The translations under genes were made by a program, and so were the position numbers. From NCBI GenBank assembly GCA_030682175.1, contig JAUXOM010000010.1, positions 1 to 46,631 on the forward strand: DNA of 46,631 bases. The letters run 5' to 3'. The notes beneath the pieces are model-generated. The model saw nothing but the letters and a program-made list of their open reading frames with translations. It was not told the origin of the DNA and made no database searches. Shown here one piece after another: positions 1-7,888 of the stretch. How positions within the stretch are numbered: the first letter of the stretch is position 1; every line of letters begins with the position of its first letter. Source of the stretch: Rhodocyclaceae bacterium. Its GTDB lineage: Bacteria; Pseudomonadota; Gammaproteobacteria; Burkholderiales; Rhodocyclaceae.

Positions 1-1
1 T

Positions 2-1009
2 GCCCAGATTCCCGCGGGCTCGCGCACGCAGACCGGCACCGTGCTGGGTTCACCAAAATACATGGCGCCGGAGCAGGTGGCAGGCCAGGCCACGGATGGC
101 AGGACCGATATTTTTGCGCTGGGCGTGGTGCTGTACGAAATGCTGACCGGGTCGACGCCGTTCAATGGCGACAACCTCAGCGCCATCATGTACAAGGTCT
201 TGAACGAGGAGCCCGCGCCGCCCAGCACGGTCAACCCCCGCGTACCGCCGTTTTTCGACCGGATCGTCAGTCGTGCGCTGGCCAAGCGACCGCAGGATCG
301 CTATCAGACCGCCGGCGAGTTCGCCCGCGATTTGAGAGCCCGGGATGGCGCCCCGCCCGCAGCCGAACGCCGGCCCGCCGTCGGCGGCGCACCGGCCAGT
401 CCGGGGCAGGCAGGCAGGACGCGGGCGGGTCCGCACGACACAACGGTTTCCCTGCCGCCCGACAAGGCCCGGGGCGTGATTGCAGCCGCGGCGGCGGCAA
501 GCGGGCCGGGGACCACGGACCAGCCTGCGCTGCGGGATGGGCTGCCGCGCCGCAAGCCGGTGCTGCTGGCGTTTTCGCTGCTGGCCGTGGCCGCGTTTGC
601 GGTGTATGTGCTGGGCTCCGATCCCGCGCCCGACAGGATGCCCGTCCCGGCCGTTCCGGTGTTTGAGGACGTCGCTCCGCCGCAGGCGGCGATCGAGCCA
701 GCCCTGTCGGCAGCGCCCGCTGCGGCACCGTCAAAACCTGCAACAGCCCCCGCTGTGGCACCGTCAAAGCCTGCAACATCCCCCGCTGCCGTCGCGCAGG
801 CGAAAGTCACCGTGTCGTTTGCGATTTCGCCATGGGGCGAGATCTTCGTCGATGGCAAGAGCGTCGGCGTGTCTCCGCCGCTCACCTCGCTGCAGCTGGA
901 GGCCGGGGAGCACCAGGTGGAAGTACGCAATCAGGCGTTTGCGCCCTATCGTGATACCGTGAGCCTGAATCCGGGGCAGTCGCTCAAGATCAGGCACAAA
1001 TTCAAATAA
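2..1009 (+). CDS. Ser/Thr protein kinase, C-terminal part with PEGA domain (5' truncated by window edge)
   Basis: The open frame runs in from the window edge (codon phase starts at base 2) and opens inside the activation segment: TGTVLGSPKYMAPEQ is the classical P+1 loop and APE motif of Hanks-type kinases. It continues with DIFALGVVLYEMLTG (helix F region) and the C-lobe. A Pro/Ala-rich linker with two near-identical APSKPAT units, a single transmembrane segment (about nt 556-615) and a C-terminal PEGA-type domain (about nt 800-1006, with GEIFVDGKSVG) follow. The architecture implies a membrane-anchored kinase with its sensor domain outside the membrane. The ATP-binding lobe and the catalytic HRD/DFG motifs lie outside the window, so activity cannot be judged. 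The next gene is a lipoprotein 8 bp downstream; kinases of this type often accompany type VI secretion genes. Confidence 0.9.
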   Translation, partial: AQIPAGSRTQTGTVLGSPKYMAPEQVAGQATDGRTDIFALGVVLYEMLTGSTPFNGDNLSAIMYKVLNEEPAPPSTVNPRVPPFFDRIVSRALAKRPQDRYQTAGEFARDLRARDGAPPAAERRPAVGGAPASPGQAGRTRAGPHDTTVSLPPDKARGVIAAAAAASGPGTTDQPALRDGLPRRKPVLLAFSLLAVAAFAVYVLGSDPAPDRMPVPAVPVFEDVAPPQAAIEPALSAAPAAAPSKPATAPAVAPSKPATSPAAVAQAKVTVSFAISPWGEIFVDGKSVGVSPPLTSLQLEAGEHQVEVRNQAFAPYRDTVSLNPGQSLKIRHKFK

Positions 1010-1017
1010 GCAAGGAC

Positions 1018-1404
1018 ATGACCATGAAGCAGATAAGCGCGCTGCTCTGCGCTGCGCTACTCGTGACAGGCTGCGCTTCGCCCATCGTGCGGGACGCGGG
1101 CCTGGACCGGCTCGCGCTGCGCAAGGCCGAAAAAGACTTGTCGCTGGGGATTCGCGCTTACGAGGATGGCGACTACAGAAACTCGACGCGGCTGCTGCAG
1201 AGCGCGCTCGCCGCGGATCTGTTCCTGGATTCCGACAAGGTGGCGGCGCACAAATACCTTGCTTTCATGCAATGTTCCCAGTCCCGGGAAAAGGCCTGTC
1301 GCGATTCGTTTCGCAAGGCCCTGGCGCTTGATCCGAAATTCGAATTGACCCCCGCGGAATCGGGTCACCCTGCGTGGGGACCTGTTTTCAGATCGCTCAA
1401 GTAA
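1018..1404 (+). CDS. TssQ-like, T6SS-associated lipoprotein with TPR-like fold
   Basis: The 128-residue product has a short lipoprotein signal peptide ending in LVTGC (lipobox, Cys19), then about 100 helical residues resembling tetratricopeptide repeats (AYEDGDYRNSTRLLQSAL, and CRDSFRKALALDP). The ending ELTPAESGHPAWGPVFRSLK is the pattern I associate with the TssQ family of type VI secretion lipoproteins. It probably sits on the inner leaflet of the outer membrane. It begins 8 bp after the PEGA kinase gene and is likely co-transcribed with it. The start could be the ATG at 1018 or the one two codons later; both keep the signal peptide. The T6SS assignment is inference from family resemblance and the kinase partner, because no core T6SS gene is inside the window. 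Confidence 0.6.
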   Translation: MTMKQISALLCAALLVTGCASPIVRDAGLDRLALRKAEKDLSLGIRAYEDGDYRNSTRLLQSALAADLFLDSDKVAAHKYLAFMQCSQSREKACRDSFRKALALDPKFELTPAESGHPAWGPVFRSLK

Positions 1405-1460
1405 AGAGCTTCAACAGGCGGTTGGCGCTGCCTTCGTGAGTACGGCAGAGCTGAACTTCA

Positions 1461-1545
1461 GGTTAAGCCGCGTAGCGGCGGCCGGAGGCAAAAACAACCG
1501 TCACCTCCCCCGCGCGGGGGAGGCCGGGAGGGGCGGGCTTTACTA
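1461..1545. repeat. GC-rich intergenic repeat (palindrome family C plus GTTAAGCC-type unit)
   Basis: Positions 1504-1523 form a perfect 20-base palindrome made of CCTCCCCC, GCGC and GGGGGAGG, followed by GGGAGGGGCGGGC. The same block recurs at 6110-6141 and three times in tandem at 9990-10112. Just upstream (1464-1487) is GTTAAGCCGCGTAGCGG followed by GGCCGGAG, which resembles the insert inside pncC at 14617-14660. The block lies between convergent genes (lipoprotein and apaH), so it could also act as a transcription terminator, but there is no T-tract. Confidence 0.7.
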
Positions 1546-2379
1546 CTGCCAGCCCGTCGGTCTGGCCAGTTGTCCGCAGGGCATCTGGAAGACCCTACGG
1601 TCGTCGAGACGTACGGCGGTCAGGCTGCCACCCCACAGGCAGCCGGAATCCAGCGCCAGCAGGGTGGCCGTCTGCCTGAAACCGAGGGCGGACCAGTGGC
1701 CGCAGACGATGGTGTGATCGGCGCTCTTGCGGTCGGGCGCGTCGAACCACGGCACGCAGTCCGCCGGGCCGCGTTCCGGCGGACCCTTGGCGCCCGGCGC
1801 GCGAAATTCCATGCGGCCGGCGGCGGTGACGAAGCGCATGCGCGTCATGGCATTCACCACCACGCGCAGCCGGTCCCAGCCGGCGAGGTCGTCGCACCAG
1901 CCGTCCGGTTCGGAGCCCCACATGTTGGCCAGAAATTCGCAATAGTCGGGTGAGGAGAGTACCGCCGAGGCCTCGTCGGACAATGCCTGGGCCTGTGCGA
2001 CATTCCATGCCGGCAGCAGGCCGGCATGCACCATGGCCATGTCTCCCTCGACATGAAACAAGGGGAGTGCGCGCAACCAGTCCATCAGTTCAGCGCAGTC
2101 GGGCGCGGTCAGAATGGGGTCGAGCGTGTCTTCCTTGCTGGCCTTGCCATATCCCGCGGATTGCATGAGCAGGTGCAGGTCGTGGTTGCCGAGCACACTG
2201 ACCGCCGCGTTGCCCAGTCCCTTGACGAAGCGCAGTACTTGCAGCGATTGCGGACCGCGGTTGACCAGATCGCCGACAAACCACAGCCGATCCGTCGCGG
2301 GCGAGAAATCCAGATAGTCGAGCAGGCGGGCGAGCGGATCGTAACAGCCCTGCAAGTCGCCGATTGCGTAGGTGGCCAT
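1543..2379 (-). CDS. apaH: Symmetrical bis(5'-nucleosyl)-tetraphosphatase
   Basis: The 278-residue product hydrolyses diadenosine tetraphosphate (Ap4A) to two ADP and belongs to the calcineurin-like metallophosphatases. The metal-binding motifs are in order at the N-terminus: GDLQGC, then GDLVNRGP, then GNHDLHLL; a later VCGHW supplies further metal ligands. Length and full-length similarity match the family. It is the last gene of the minus-strand run yggS-proC-yggT-yggU-apaH, five bases after the yggU stop. The 3' end abuts the repeat block at 1461-1545. Confidence 0.95.
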   Translation of the reverse strand: MATYAIGDLQGCYDPLARLLDYLDFSPATDRLWFVGDLVNRGPQSLQVLRFVKGLGNAAVSVLGNHDLHLLMQSAGYGKASKEDTLDPILTAPDCAELMDWLRALPLFHVEGDMAMVHAGLLPAWNVAQAQALSDEASAVLSSPDYCEFLANMWGSEPDGWCDDLAGWDRLRVVVNAMTRMRFVTAAGRMEFRAPGAKGPPERGPADCVPWFDAPDRKSADHTIVCGHWSALGFRQTATLLALDSGCLWGGSLTAVRLDDRRVFQMPCGQLARPTGWQ

Positions 2380-2384
2380 CGTGC

Positions 2385-2687
2385 TCAGTCGCCCCCGTGG
2401 GCGGTCAGGGCCGCTGCGACAGCGTCTGCAGCGATGCCGGCGATGCGTACCCGCTTGGTGCGCGCGGCCGGCCCGCTGACCAGCTCGACCGCCGTACGGC
2501 CAGCGCCGACTTTTGCGGCGATGAACGCGAGCAGTTCAGCATTGGCCTTGCCATCGACCGGCGGTGCCGCGAGGCGGATCTTCAGCGCATCGCCATGCGG
2601 GCCAACCACGCCGGGGTTTTTGGCTCCCGGCTGGATGTGCAGATTGAGGATCACCGCCGCGCCGTCCGTCTGTAACCAGGCGGGCAT
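2385..2687 (-). CDS. DUF167 / YggU family protein
   Basis: The 100-residue product carries the DUF167 signature: HIQPGAKNPGVVG near the N-terminus and KIRLAAPPVDGKANAELL in the middle, then a GPAARTKRV basic segment. The biochemical function of the family is not established. The ATG at 2687 overlaps the yggT stop by one base (TGATG), indicating translational coupling; longer in-frame extensions upstream would run through yggT. Bases 2491-2514 match the short repeat family A in reverse orientation and encode VGAGRTAV. The protein length is normal here, so this copy replaces or coincides with native sequence rather than adding to it. Confidence 0.9.
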   Translation of the reverse strand: MPAWLQTDGAAVILNLHIQPGAKNPGVVGPHGDALKIRLAAPPVDGKANAELLAFIAAKVGAGRTAVELVSGPAARTKRVRIAGIAADAVAAALTAHGGD

Positions 2688-3259
2688 CAAAACATGAACC
2701 TCGCCGGCTGCAAGCCGGCCAGCACGACGAGCGCCACCTGGAGCAGCACCAGCACCACCAGCGGCGAGAGGTCGATACCGCCCAGCGTCGGCAACAGGCG
2801 GCGCACCGGATTCAGCATGGGCCGGGAGAGTGCGTCGAAGAGAGGGGCGAAGGGCGAGTGGGGGTTGATCCACGACAGCAGCGCGGCAATGATGATCACA
2901 CCCATCAGCAGGTAAACGGCAATGCGCAAGACAGCGAGAAACGCCAGCCAGACGATGATCAGCATGGCGTCCGGCGCCACCGACAGCACACCCGTCAGTC
3001 CGGCCATCACGCCGAGATAGGCGATTTGCGTCAGCCAGGCGGCAAACACGCTGGCGAGGTCGATGCCGAACAGCCCGGGAATCACCCGCCGCAATGGCAG
3101 GACTGCCCAGTTGGTCAGCGCCGTGATGAACTGGCCGACCGGGTTGCGAAACGGCGCTCGCGCCAATTGCATCAGGGTGCGCGCCAGGAAGGCGATCGCC
3201 AGCAGGCTGGCGGCAGTGCCCAGCAGCAGGGAAACAATTTGCGCCAGCATGGTGCTCAT
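2687..3259 (-). CDS. YggT family integral membrane protein
   Basis: The 190-residue product has two copies of the YggT unit, each with hydrophobic helices followed by a characteristic segment: NPVGQFITALTNWAVLPLRR in the first half and LSRPMLNPVRRLLPTLGGID in the second. About four membrane helices are predicted. The family is conserved next to proC and yggS in many Proteobacteria; its molecular role is unsettled. I chose the ATG at 3259 because the frame upstream is repeat DNA. The gene overlaps yggU by one base. Confidence 0.92.
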   Translation of the reverse strand: MSTMLAQIVSLLLGTAASLLAIAFLARTLMQLARAPFRNPVGQFITALTNWAVLPLRRVIPGLFGIDLASVFAAWLTQIAYLGVMAGLTGVLSVAPDAMLIIVWLAFLAVLRIAVYLLMGVIIIAALLSWINPHSPFAPLFDALSRPMLNPVRRLLPTLGGIDLSPLVVLVLLQVALVVLAGLQPARFMF

Positions 3260-3350
3260 GCCTCCGTAGGGCCGCCCCAAGGAGGCATGCGCCCCCCTGT
3301 GGGGGGCAGCGAGTTGATTTTGCGAGTGTGGGGGGCCATCATTTTCTCCT
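3260..3350. repeat. Family B repeat between yggT and proC
   Basis: The whole spacer is a family B element: a left core GGGCCGCCCCAAGG (about 3273-3286), a G/C-only dyad with CCCCCC and GGGGGG arms plus GCAGCGAG (about 3293-3313), and a right end GTGTGGGGGGCCAT (about 3327-3340). The same left core and right end bracket the copy inside rlmL (8881-8967). In the transcript the dyad could fold into a strong hairpin between the two cistrons. Confidence 0.8.
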
Positions 3351-4163
3351 TCAGCTTTTGCCGAGTTGGTCGCACATTTCGCGGCCGCGTGCGGCGGCGG
3401 CTGCCACCCCCTTGGCAATCGCCGCGGCGATGTCGGCCGCGGCAAACGCATCCAGCGCGGCGGCGGTGGTGCCACCCTTGGAGGTGACACGCTCGCGCAG
3501 GACATTGACCGGGTCGTTGCTGGCTTCGGCCAGCCGCGCGGCGCCGAGGAAGGTTTCGACCGCCAGCAGGCGGGCGGTTTCAGGCGGCAGTCCCAACCCG
3601 GTGCCGGCATTCTGCAGGGACTCGATGAAGTAGAAGACATAGGCGGGGCCGCTGCCCGACACGGCGGTGACGACATCCATCAGTGCCTCGTCCTCGATCC
3701 ACAGCGTACGGCCGACGGCGGCGAGGATTTTTTCCGCAACAATGTTTCCTTCGCGGTCGACCGTCGGATCGGCGTAGAGGCCGCTGATGCCGACGCCGAT
3801 CAGCGCCGGGGTATTGGGCATGGCGCGGATCAGACGCGTGTAACCACCCAGCCAGCGACCGATGTCGGCCAGCCGCAGGCCGGCGGCAATGCTGATGACC
3901 AGTTGGTTGCTGAGCTTGCCGGCCGCCGGCGTCAGCGCCTCTTTCATCTGCTGCGGCTTGACGGCCAGCACCAGCACCTCGCAACTGAGCGCCGCGGCAT
4001 CCATGGTCGGCGTGCAGCGCACCCCGAACGATTCCGTGAGTTGCTCGCGTGCTTCCGCGACGGGCTCGACGACCTGGATGCCGGCGGCCGAAAAGCCCTG
4101 CTTTTTCAGTCCGCCGATCAAGGCAGTGGCCATGTTGCCGCCGCCAATGAAGGTGATTTTCAT
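3351..4163 (-). CDS. proC: Pyrroline-5-carboxylate reductase
   Basis: The 270-residue product catalyses the last step of proline synthesis, the NAD(P)H reduction of 1-pyrroline-5-carboxylate. It starts MKITFIGGGNMATALIGGL, the Rossmann dinucleotide-binding loop, and has VLAVKPQQM, IRAMPNTPALIGVGISGLY and the signature VSGSGPAYVFYFIESL, followed by the C-terminal dimerisation domain ending in VTSKGGTTAAAL. An ATG eight codons upstream (4187) is in frame but lies inside a repeat; the ATG at 4163 matches the family start. It is flanked on both sides by family B repeats. Confidence 0.96.
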   Translation of the reverse strand: MKITFIGGGNMATALIGGLKKQGFSAAGIQVVEPVAEAREQLTESFGVRCTPTMDAAALSCEVLVLAVKPQQMKEALTPAAGKLSNQLVISIAAGLRLADIGRWLGGYTRLIRAMPNTPALIGVGISGLYADPTVDREGNIVAEKILAAVGRTLWIEDEALMDVVTAVSGSGPAYVFYFIESLQNAGTGLGLPPETARLLAVETFLGAARLAEASNDPVNVLRERVTSKGGTTAAALDAFAAADIAAAIAKGVAAAAARGREMCDQLGKS

Positions 4164-4275
4164 GCTGCCTCCGCCGGGCCGCCCCAAGGGGGCAGCGAAT
4201 CAATGAACCGGAGCGGGCAAAGCCCGCGAACTTCCGTCACCCCCTTCCACGGGAAGGGGGCTGGGGGGATGGGGG
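4164..4275. repeat. Family B repeat with two perfect hairpins between yggS and proC
   Basis: The left core GGGCCGCCCCAAGG (about 4177-4190) is followed by two perfect dyads: GCGGGC at 4213-4218 pairing with GCCCGC at 4222-4227, and CCCCCTTCC at 4240-4248 pairing with GGAAGGGGG at 4252-4260. There is no coding potential. It is another member of the spacer repeats seen at 3260-3350 and 17597-17688. Confidence 0.75.
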
Positions 4276-4977
4276 TCATGAGTGCTTCCTTTCGCCAAAG
4301 ATTGCCGTGCCGATGCGCACGATCGTCGCGCCCTCGATGATCGCATCTTCGAGGTCGTGCGACATGCCCATTGAAAGCGTGTCGAGCGCCAGTCCTGCCG
4401 CATTCATGTCTGCCAGCAGCGCGCGCAGGCTGGCGAAGCGCCGTCTCGCCAGCACCGACTTTTCCATGTCATCCGCACCCGGCTCGGGAATCGCCATCAG
4501 GCCGCGCAGACGCAGCCGGGGCAGTGCCGCGATGGCCCGGCACAGGGCGGGCGCCGCCGCCGGGGCGCAACCGCTTTTGCTCGATTCGCCGCTGACATTC
4601 ACCTGTACGCAGACATTGAGTGGCGGCAAATGCGCTGGCCGCTGCTCGGACAGACGTTCGGCGATTTTCAGGCGTTCCACCGAATGCACCCAGGCAAAGT
4701 GTTCCGCCACCGGCCGGGTCTTGTTGCTTTGCAGGGGGCCGATGAAATGCCACTCCAGCGCGAGCTCGGCCAACTCGGCCTGCTTGGCCAGCGCTTCCTG
4801 CACATAGCTTTCGCCAAAGGCGCGCTGGCCTGCCGCAGCGGCGGCGCGCACCGCGCTGGCCGGCCAGGTTTTGCTCACTGCCAGCAGGGTGACCGTGGTC
4901 GGGGCGCGCCGCGCCGCGGCACAGGCGGACGCGATGCGCATATTCACGGCCTGCAGGTTGGCGGGAATTGTTATCAT
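4276..4977 (-). CDS. YggS / PLPBP family pyridoxal-phosphate homeostasis protein
   Basis: The 233-residue TIM-barrel protein binds pyridoxal 5'-phosphate and is thought to buffer the cofactor pool rather than catalyse a reaction. The PLP lysine is in LLAVSKTWP (Lys36). Other family markers are AFGESYVQEALAK, WHFIGPLQSNKTRPV, CVQVNVSGESSKSGC, LRGLMAIPEPG and the phosphate-binding end MGMSHDLEDAIIEGATIVRIG. It is the first gene of the minus-strand proC run and is divergent from pilT over a 53-bp spacer. Confidence 0.95.
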   Translation of the reverse strand: MITIPANLQAVNMRIASACAAARRAPTTVTLLAVSKTWPASAVRAAAAAGQRAFGESYVQEALAKQAELAELALEWHFIGPLQSNKTRPVAEHFAWVHSVERLKIAERLSEQRPAHLPPLNVCVQVNVSGESSKSGCAPAAAPALCRAIAALPRLRLRGLMAIPEPGADDMEKSVLARRRFASLRALLADMNAAGLALDTLSMGMSHDLEDAIIEGATIVRIGTAIFGERKHS

Positions 4978-5030
4978 AGGGTGGCTTCAACTCGTCGTTC
5001 AGTATACTCAAGCCACTCCCGGAGACGCCC
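4978..5030. promoter_or_regulatory. Divergent promoter region yggS / pilT
   Basis: This 53-bp spacer must hold the start signals for both directions. It contains TATACT at 5003-5008 within the palindrome AGTATACT (5001-5008), so a -10-like hexamer is present on both strands. No convincing -35 hexamer is visible. A GGAG Shine-Dalgarno sequence (5020-5023) precedes the pilT ATG. Confidence 0.4.
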
Positions 5031-6074
5031 ATGGACATTACCGAATTGCTCGCTTTCGTCGTCAAGAACAAGGCGTCCGACCTGCACCTGTCTGCCGGCT
5101 TGCCACCGATGATCCGCGTGCATGGCGATATCCGGCGCATCAACCTGCCACCGATGGAACACAAGGATGTGCATAGCATGGTCTATGACATCATGAACGA
5201 CGGCCAGCGCAAGTTCTACGAGGAAAACCTGGAATGCGACTTCTCGTTCGCCGTGCCCAACCTGGCGCGCTTCCGGGTCAATGCCTATGTGCAGAACCGT
5301 GGCGCGGCGGCGGTGATGCGGACAATTCCATCGAAAGTGCTGACCCTCGAACAGCTCAATGCGCCGAAGATCTTCAAGGAAATCGCCAACCAGCCGCGTG
5401 GCATCGTGCTGGTGACCGGGCCGACCGGCTCGGGCAAGTCGACCACGCTGGCAGCAATGGTCGACGACATCAACGAAACCGAATACGGCCATATCCTGAC
5501 CGTCGAAGACCCGATCGAATTCGTCCATGAGTCGAAGAAATGCCTGATCAACCAGCGTGAAGTCGGTCCGCATACGCTGTCGTTTTCCAACGCGTTGCGC
5601 TCGGCCCTGCGCGAAGATCCGGACGTGATCCTGGTCGGTGAAATGCGCGACCTCGAAACCATCCGCCTCGCCCTGACCGGCGCCGAAACCGGCCATCTGG
5701 TGTTCGGCACCCTGCACACCTCGTCGGCCGCCAAGACCATCGACCGGATCGTCGACGTCTTTCCGGCGGCGGAAAAGGAAATGGTCCGCGCGATGCTGTC
5801 CGAATCGCTGCGCGCCGTCATTTCGCAAACCCTGCTGAAGACCAAGGATGGCAACGGCCGCGTTGCCGCGCACGAAATCATGCTCGGCACCCCGGCCATC
5901 CGCAACCTGATCCGCGAAAACAAGATTGCCCAGATGTATTCGGCGATCCAGACCGGCCAGCAGTTCGGCATGCAGACGCTCGACCAGAACCTGCAGGAAC
6001 TGGTCAAGCGCAATATCGTGGCTGCGTCGGAAGCGCGCAACAAGGCAGCAAACAAGGATAACTTCCCGGGCTAG
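5031..6074 (+). CDS. pilT: Type IV pilus retraction ATPase PilT
   Basis: The 347-residue product is a hexameric secretion-superfamily ATPase that depolymerises the type IV pilus and powers twitching motility. Visible motifs are the N-terminal KASDLHLSAGLPPMIRVHG, Walker A GPTGSGKST (residues 130-138), the Asp box around VEDPIEFVH (158-166), Walker B with GEMRD (203-207) and the His box TGHLVFGTLHT (220-230). The C-terminus has the AIRNLIRENK region needed for retraction in PilT proteins. The last six codons and the stop form the left arm of a perfect 18-bp hairpin. pilU follows on the same strand. Confidence 0.97.
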   Translation: MDITELLAFVVKNKASDLHLSAGLPPMIRVHGDIRRINLPPMEHKDVHSMVYDIMNDGQRKFYEENLECDFSFAVPNLARFRVNAYVQNRGAAAVMRTIPSKVLTLEQLNAPKIFKEIANQPRGIVLVTGPTGSGKSTTLAAMVDDINETEYGHILTVEDPIEFVHESKKCLINQREVGPHTLSFSNALRSALREDPDVILVGEMRDLETIRLALTGAETGHLVFGTLHTSSAAKTIDRIVDVFPAAEKEMVRAMLSESLRAVISQTLLKTKDGNGRVAAHEIMLGTPAIRNLIRENKIAQMYSAIQTGQQFGMQTLDQNLQELVKRNIVAASEARNKAANKDNFPG

Positions 6075-6093
6075 GGCCCGGGAAGTTATCCTT
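6054..6093 (+). terminator. Perfect 18-bp hairpin over the pilT stop codon
   Basis: Bases 6054-6071 and 6076-6093 are exact reverse complements (18 bp), separated by the four bases TAGG that include the pilT stop TAG (6072-6074). The stem contains the run TTCCCGGGC. No U-tract follows, so it is not a textbook intrinsic terminator. It could be a processing or attenuation element setting the pilT to pilU ratio, or a 3'-end stabiliser. Confidence 0.65.
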
Positions 6094-6106
6094 GCGCTAA
6101 ATTAAA

Positions 6107-6145
6107 CACCCGCCCCTCCCAACCTCCCCTCGCGGGGAGGCGACT
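6107..6145. repeat. Palindrome family C copy between pilT and pilU
   Basis: The sequence CACCCGCCCCTCCCAACC is followed by TCCCCTCGCGGGGA (palindromic, centre near 6133). It is the inverse orientation of the block at 1504-1540 and of the tandem copies at 9990-10112. Confidence 0.65.
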
Positions 6146-6196
6146 GATGTGGGCCGCATCCGCGGCCAAGCGCAAGTAAGTGTCGGAGACTGAATC

Positions 6197-7333
6197 ATGG
6201 AACGCGACGAAGCACTGAAGTTCATGCACCAGCTCCTGGCGATGATGGTGCAGAAAAAAGGGTCCGACCTGTTCATTACCGCCGGCTTCCCGCCCGCGAT
6301 CAAGGTCGACGGCAAGATGACCCCCGTGACGGCGCAGATGCTGATGCCGCAGCACACCATCGAACTGGCCCGTGCGGTGATGAACGACCGGCAGGCGGCC
6401 GAATTCGAGGCGACCAAGGAGTGCAACTTCGCCATCAGTCCGACCGGCATCGGCCGCTTTCGCGTCAGCGCCTTCATCCAGCAGGGCCGCACCGGACTGG
6501 TCATGCGTACCATCAATACCTCGATCCCGAAGTTCGAGGAACTCGGCCTGCCGAAGGTTCTGAAGGATGTGGCGATGACCAAGCGCGGTCTGGTGCTGTT
6601 CGTCGGCGCCACCGGCTCGGGCAAGTCAACCTCGCTGGCCGCCATGATCGGCTATCGCAACGAAAACACCCACGGCCACATCGTCACCATCGAGGACCCG
6701 GTCGAGTTCGTGCATGAGCACAAGAACTGCATCATTACCCAGCGCGAGGTAGGCGTCGATACCGATTCCTGGGAGGTGGCGCTGAAGAACACCCTGCGGC
6801 AGGCGCCGGACGTCATCCTGATCGGCGAGATTCGCGACCGCGAGGTCATGGAGCATGCCATCGCCTTCGCCGAAACCGGCCATCTGGCACTCGGCACGCT
6901 GCATGCCAACAACGCCAACCAGGCGATGGATCGTGTCATCAACTTCTTCCCCGAAGAGCGGCGCCCGCAGTTGCTGATGGATCTGTCACTCAACCTCAAA
7001 GCCGTCATTTCGCAGCGCCTGATCCCCCTGAAAACGGGCAAGGGGCGTGTCGCCGCCATTGAAATCCTGCTCAATTCGCCGTTAATCTCCGATCTGATTG
7101 GCAAGGGCGATGTGCATGAAATCAAGGAGATCATGAAGAAGTCGCGCGAACTCGGCATGCAGTCCTTCGACCAGGCGTTGTTCGATCTTCACGAAGCCGA
7201 CCAGATCAGCTACGAGGATGCCCTGCGCTTTGCCGATTCGATGAACGAAGTGCGCCTGCAGATCAAACTGCACGGCAAGGAAATGAGCGACAAGGATCTG
7301 CAGGGCGGCATCCGCCACCTCGACATCGTTTAA
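6197..7333 (+). CDS. pilU: PilT-like ATPase PilU
   Basis: The 378-residue product is the paralogue of PilT that assists pilus retraction, needing PilT for activity in species studied. It begins with KKGSDLFITAGFPPAIKVDG and contains Walker A GATGSGKST, VTIEDPVEFVHEH, Walker B LIGEIRD and the His box TGHLALGTLHANN. The C-terminal extension (IMKKSRELGMQSFDQALFDL onward) distinguishes PilU from PilT. It lies 122 bp after pilT; the spacer holds the 18-bp hairpin and a family C repeat, so the two cistrons may be separately controlled. Confidence 0.96.
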   Translation: MERDEALKFMHQLLAMMVQKKGSDLFITAGFPPAIKVDGKMTPVTAQMLMPQHTIELARAVMNDRQAAEFEATKECNFAISPTGIGRFRVSAFIQQGRTGLVMRTINTSIPKFEELGLPKVLKDVAMTKRGLVLFVGATGSGKSTSLAAMIGYRNENTHGHIVTIEDPVEFVHEHKNCIITQREVGVDTDSWEVALKNTLRQAPDVILIGEIRDREVMEHAIAFAETGHLALGTLHANNANQAMDRVINFFPEERRPQLLMDLSLNLKAVISQRLIPLKTGKGRVAAIEILLNSPLISDLIGKGDVHEIKEIMKKSRELGMQSFDQALFDLHEADQISYEDALRFADSMNEVRLQIKLHGKEMSDKDLQGGIRHLDIV

Positions 7334-7354
7334 CTTTCCTCAACCCGCACGATC

Positions 7355-7876
7355 ATGAATGCTCCGCAACCCAATCCAGAAGCCTGCGCTCTCGAATCGA
7401 TCGCTCACCTGAAAGAGAAAGTCTGCCTGATGTGGGGCAGCCAGGAACTCGATGTCTTCATCGGCCGGCTGTTGATGGACTCGCGCGACGGTGCGCGCAA
7501 GGGCCTGCCCATGACGGTCGGTGCCGATCTGCTGTTCCTCGCCAAAACCAACAAGATCATTCGCGCCATCGACCTGATGCGCGCCCAGCAAGTCCACTTC
7601 AAGGATGCCTTTCGCACCGTGGATCTGGGCGATCAGCAGCGCCTGGAGACCGACGAGTTAGACAATCCGCTGGTGTCGCGCGACACCGTGATCAAGGTGC
7701 GCAAAGAGGAGGCGCGCACAACGCGGGTGCAGCGACCGCCCCCCCAGCCTGCCGGCTTTGCCGCCGGATTCGGCCACCTGATCTTCAGATTGCTGACCAG
7801 CAAGATGTTTCTCTTGCTGATTGCCGTTATCCTGACCGTGAAGCTGCTCTGGCCGTACTTCAATCCCGGCGGTTGA
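7355..7876 (+). CDS. Hypothetical protein with C-terminal membrane anchor, downstream of pilU
   Basis: I do not recognise a family for this 173-residue product. Residues 1-120 look soluble and helical, with charged stretches (GSQELDVFIGRLLMDSRDG and LAKTNKIIRAIDLMRAQQVH); residues 121-140 are a Pro/Arg-rich linker; residues 151-168 form one transmembrane helix (MFLLLIAVILTVKLLW), leaving a short tail. It begins 21 bp after pilU and is probably in the pil transcript, so a role near the pilus base is possible but unproven. Shine-Dalgarno complementarity is weak. It converges on rlmL with a 12-bp gap. Confidence 0.75.
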   Translation: MNAPQPNPEACALESIAHLKEKVCLMWGSQELDVFIGRLLMDSRDGARKGLPMTVGADLLFLAKTNKIIRAIDLMRAQQVHFKDAFRTVDLGDQQRLETDELDNPLVSRDTVIKVRKEEARTTRVQRPPPQPAGFAAGFGHLIFRLLTSKMFLLLIAVILTVKLLWPYFNPGG

Positions 7877-7888
7877 GCGTGGAAGTTT

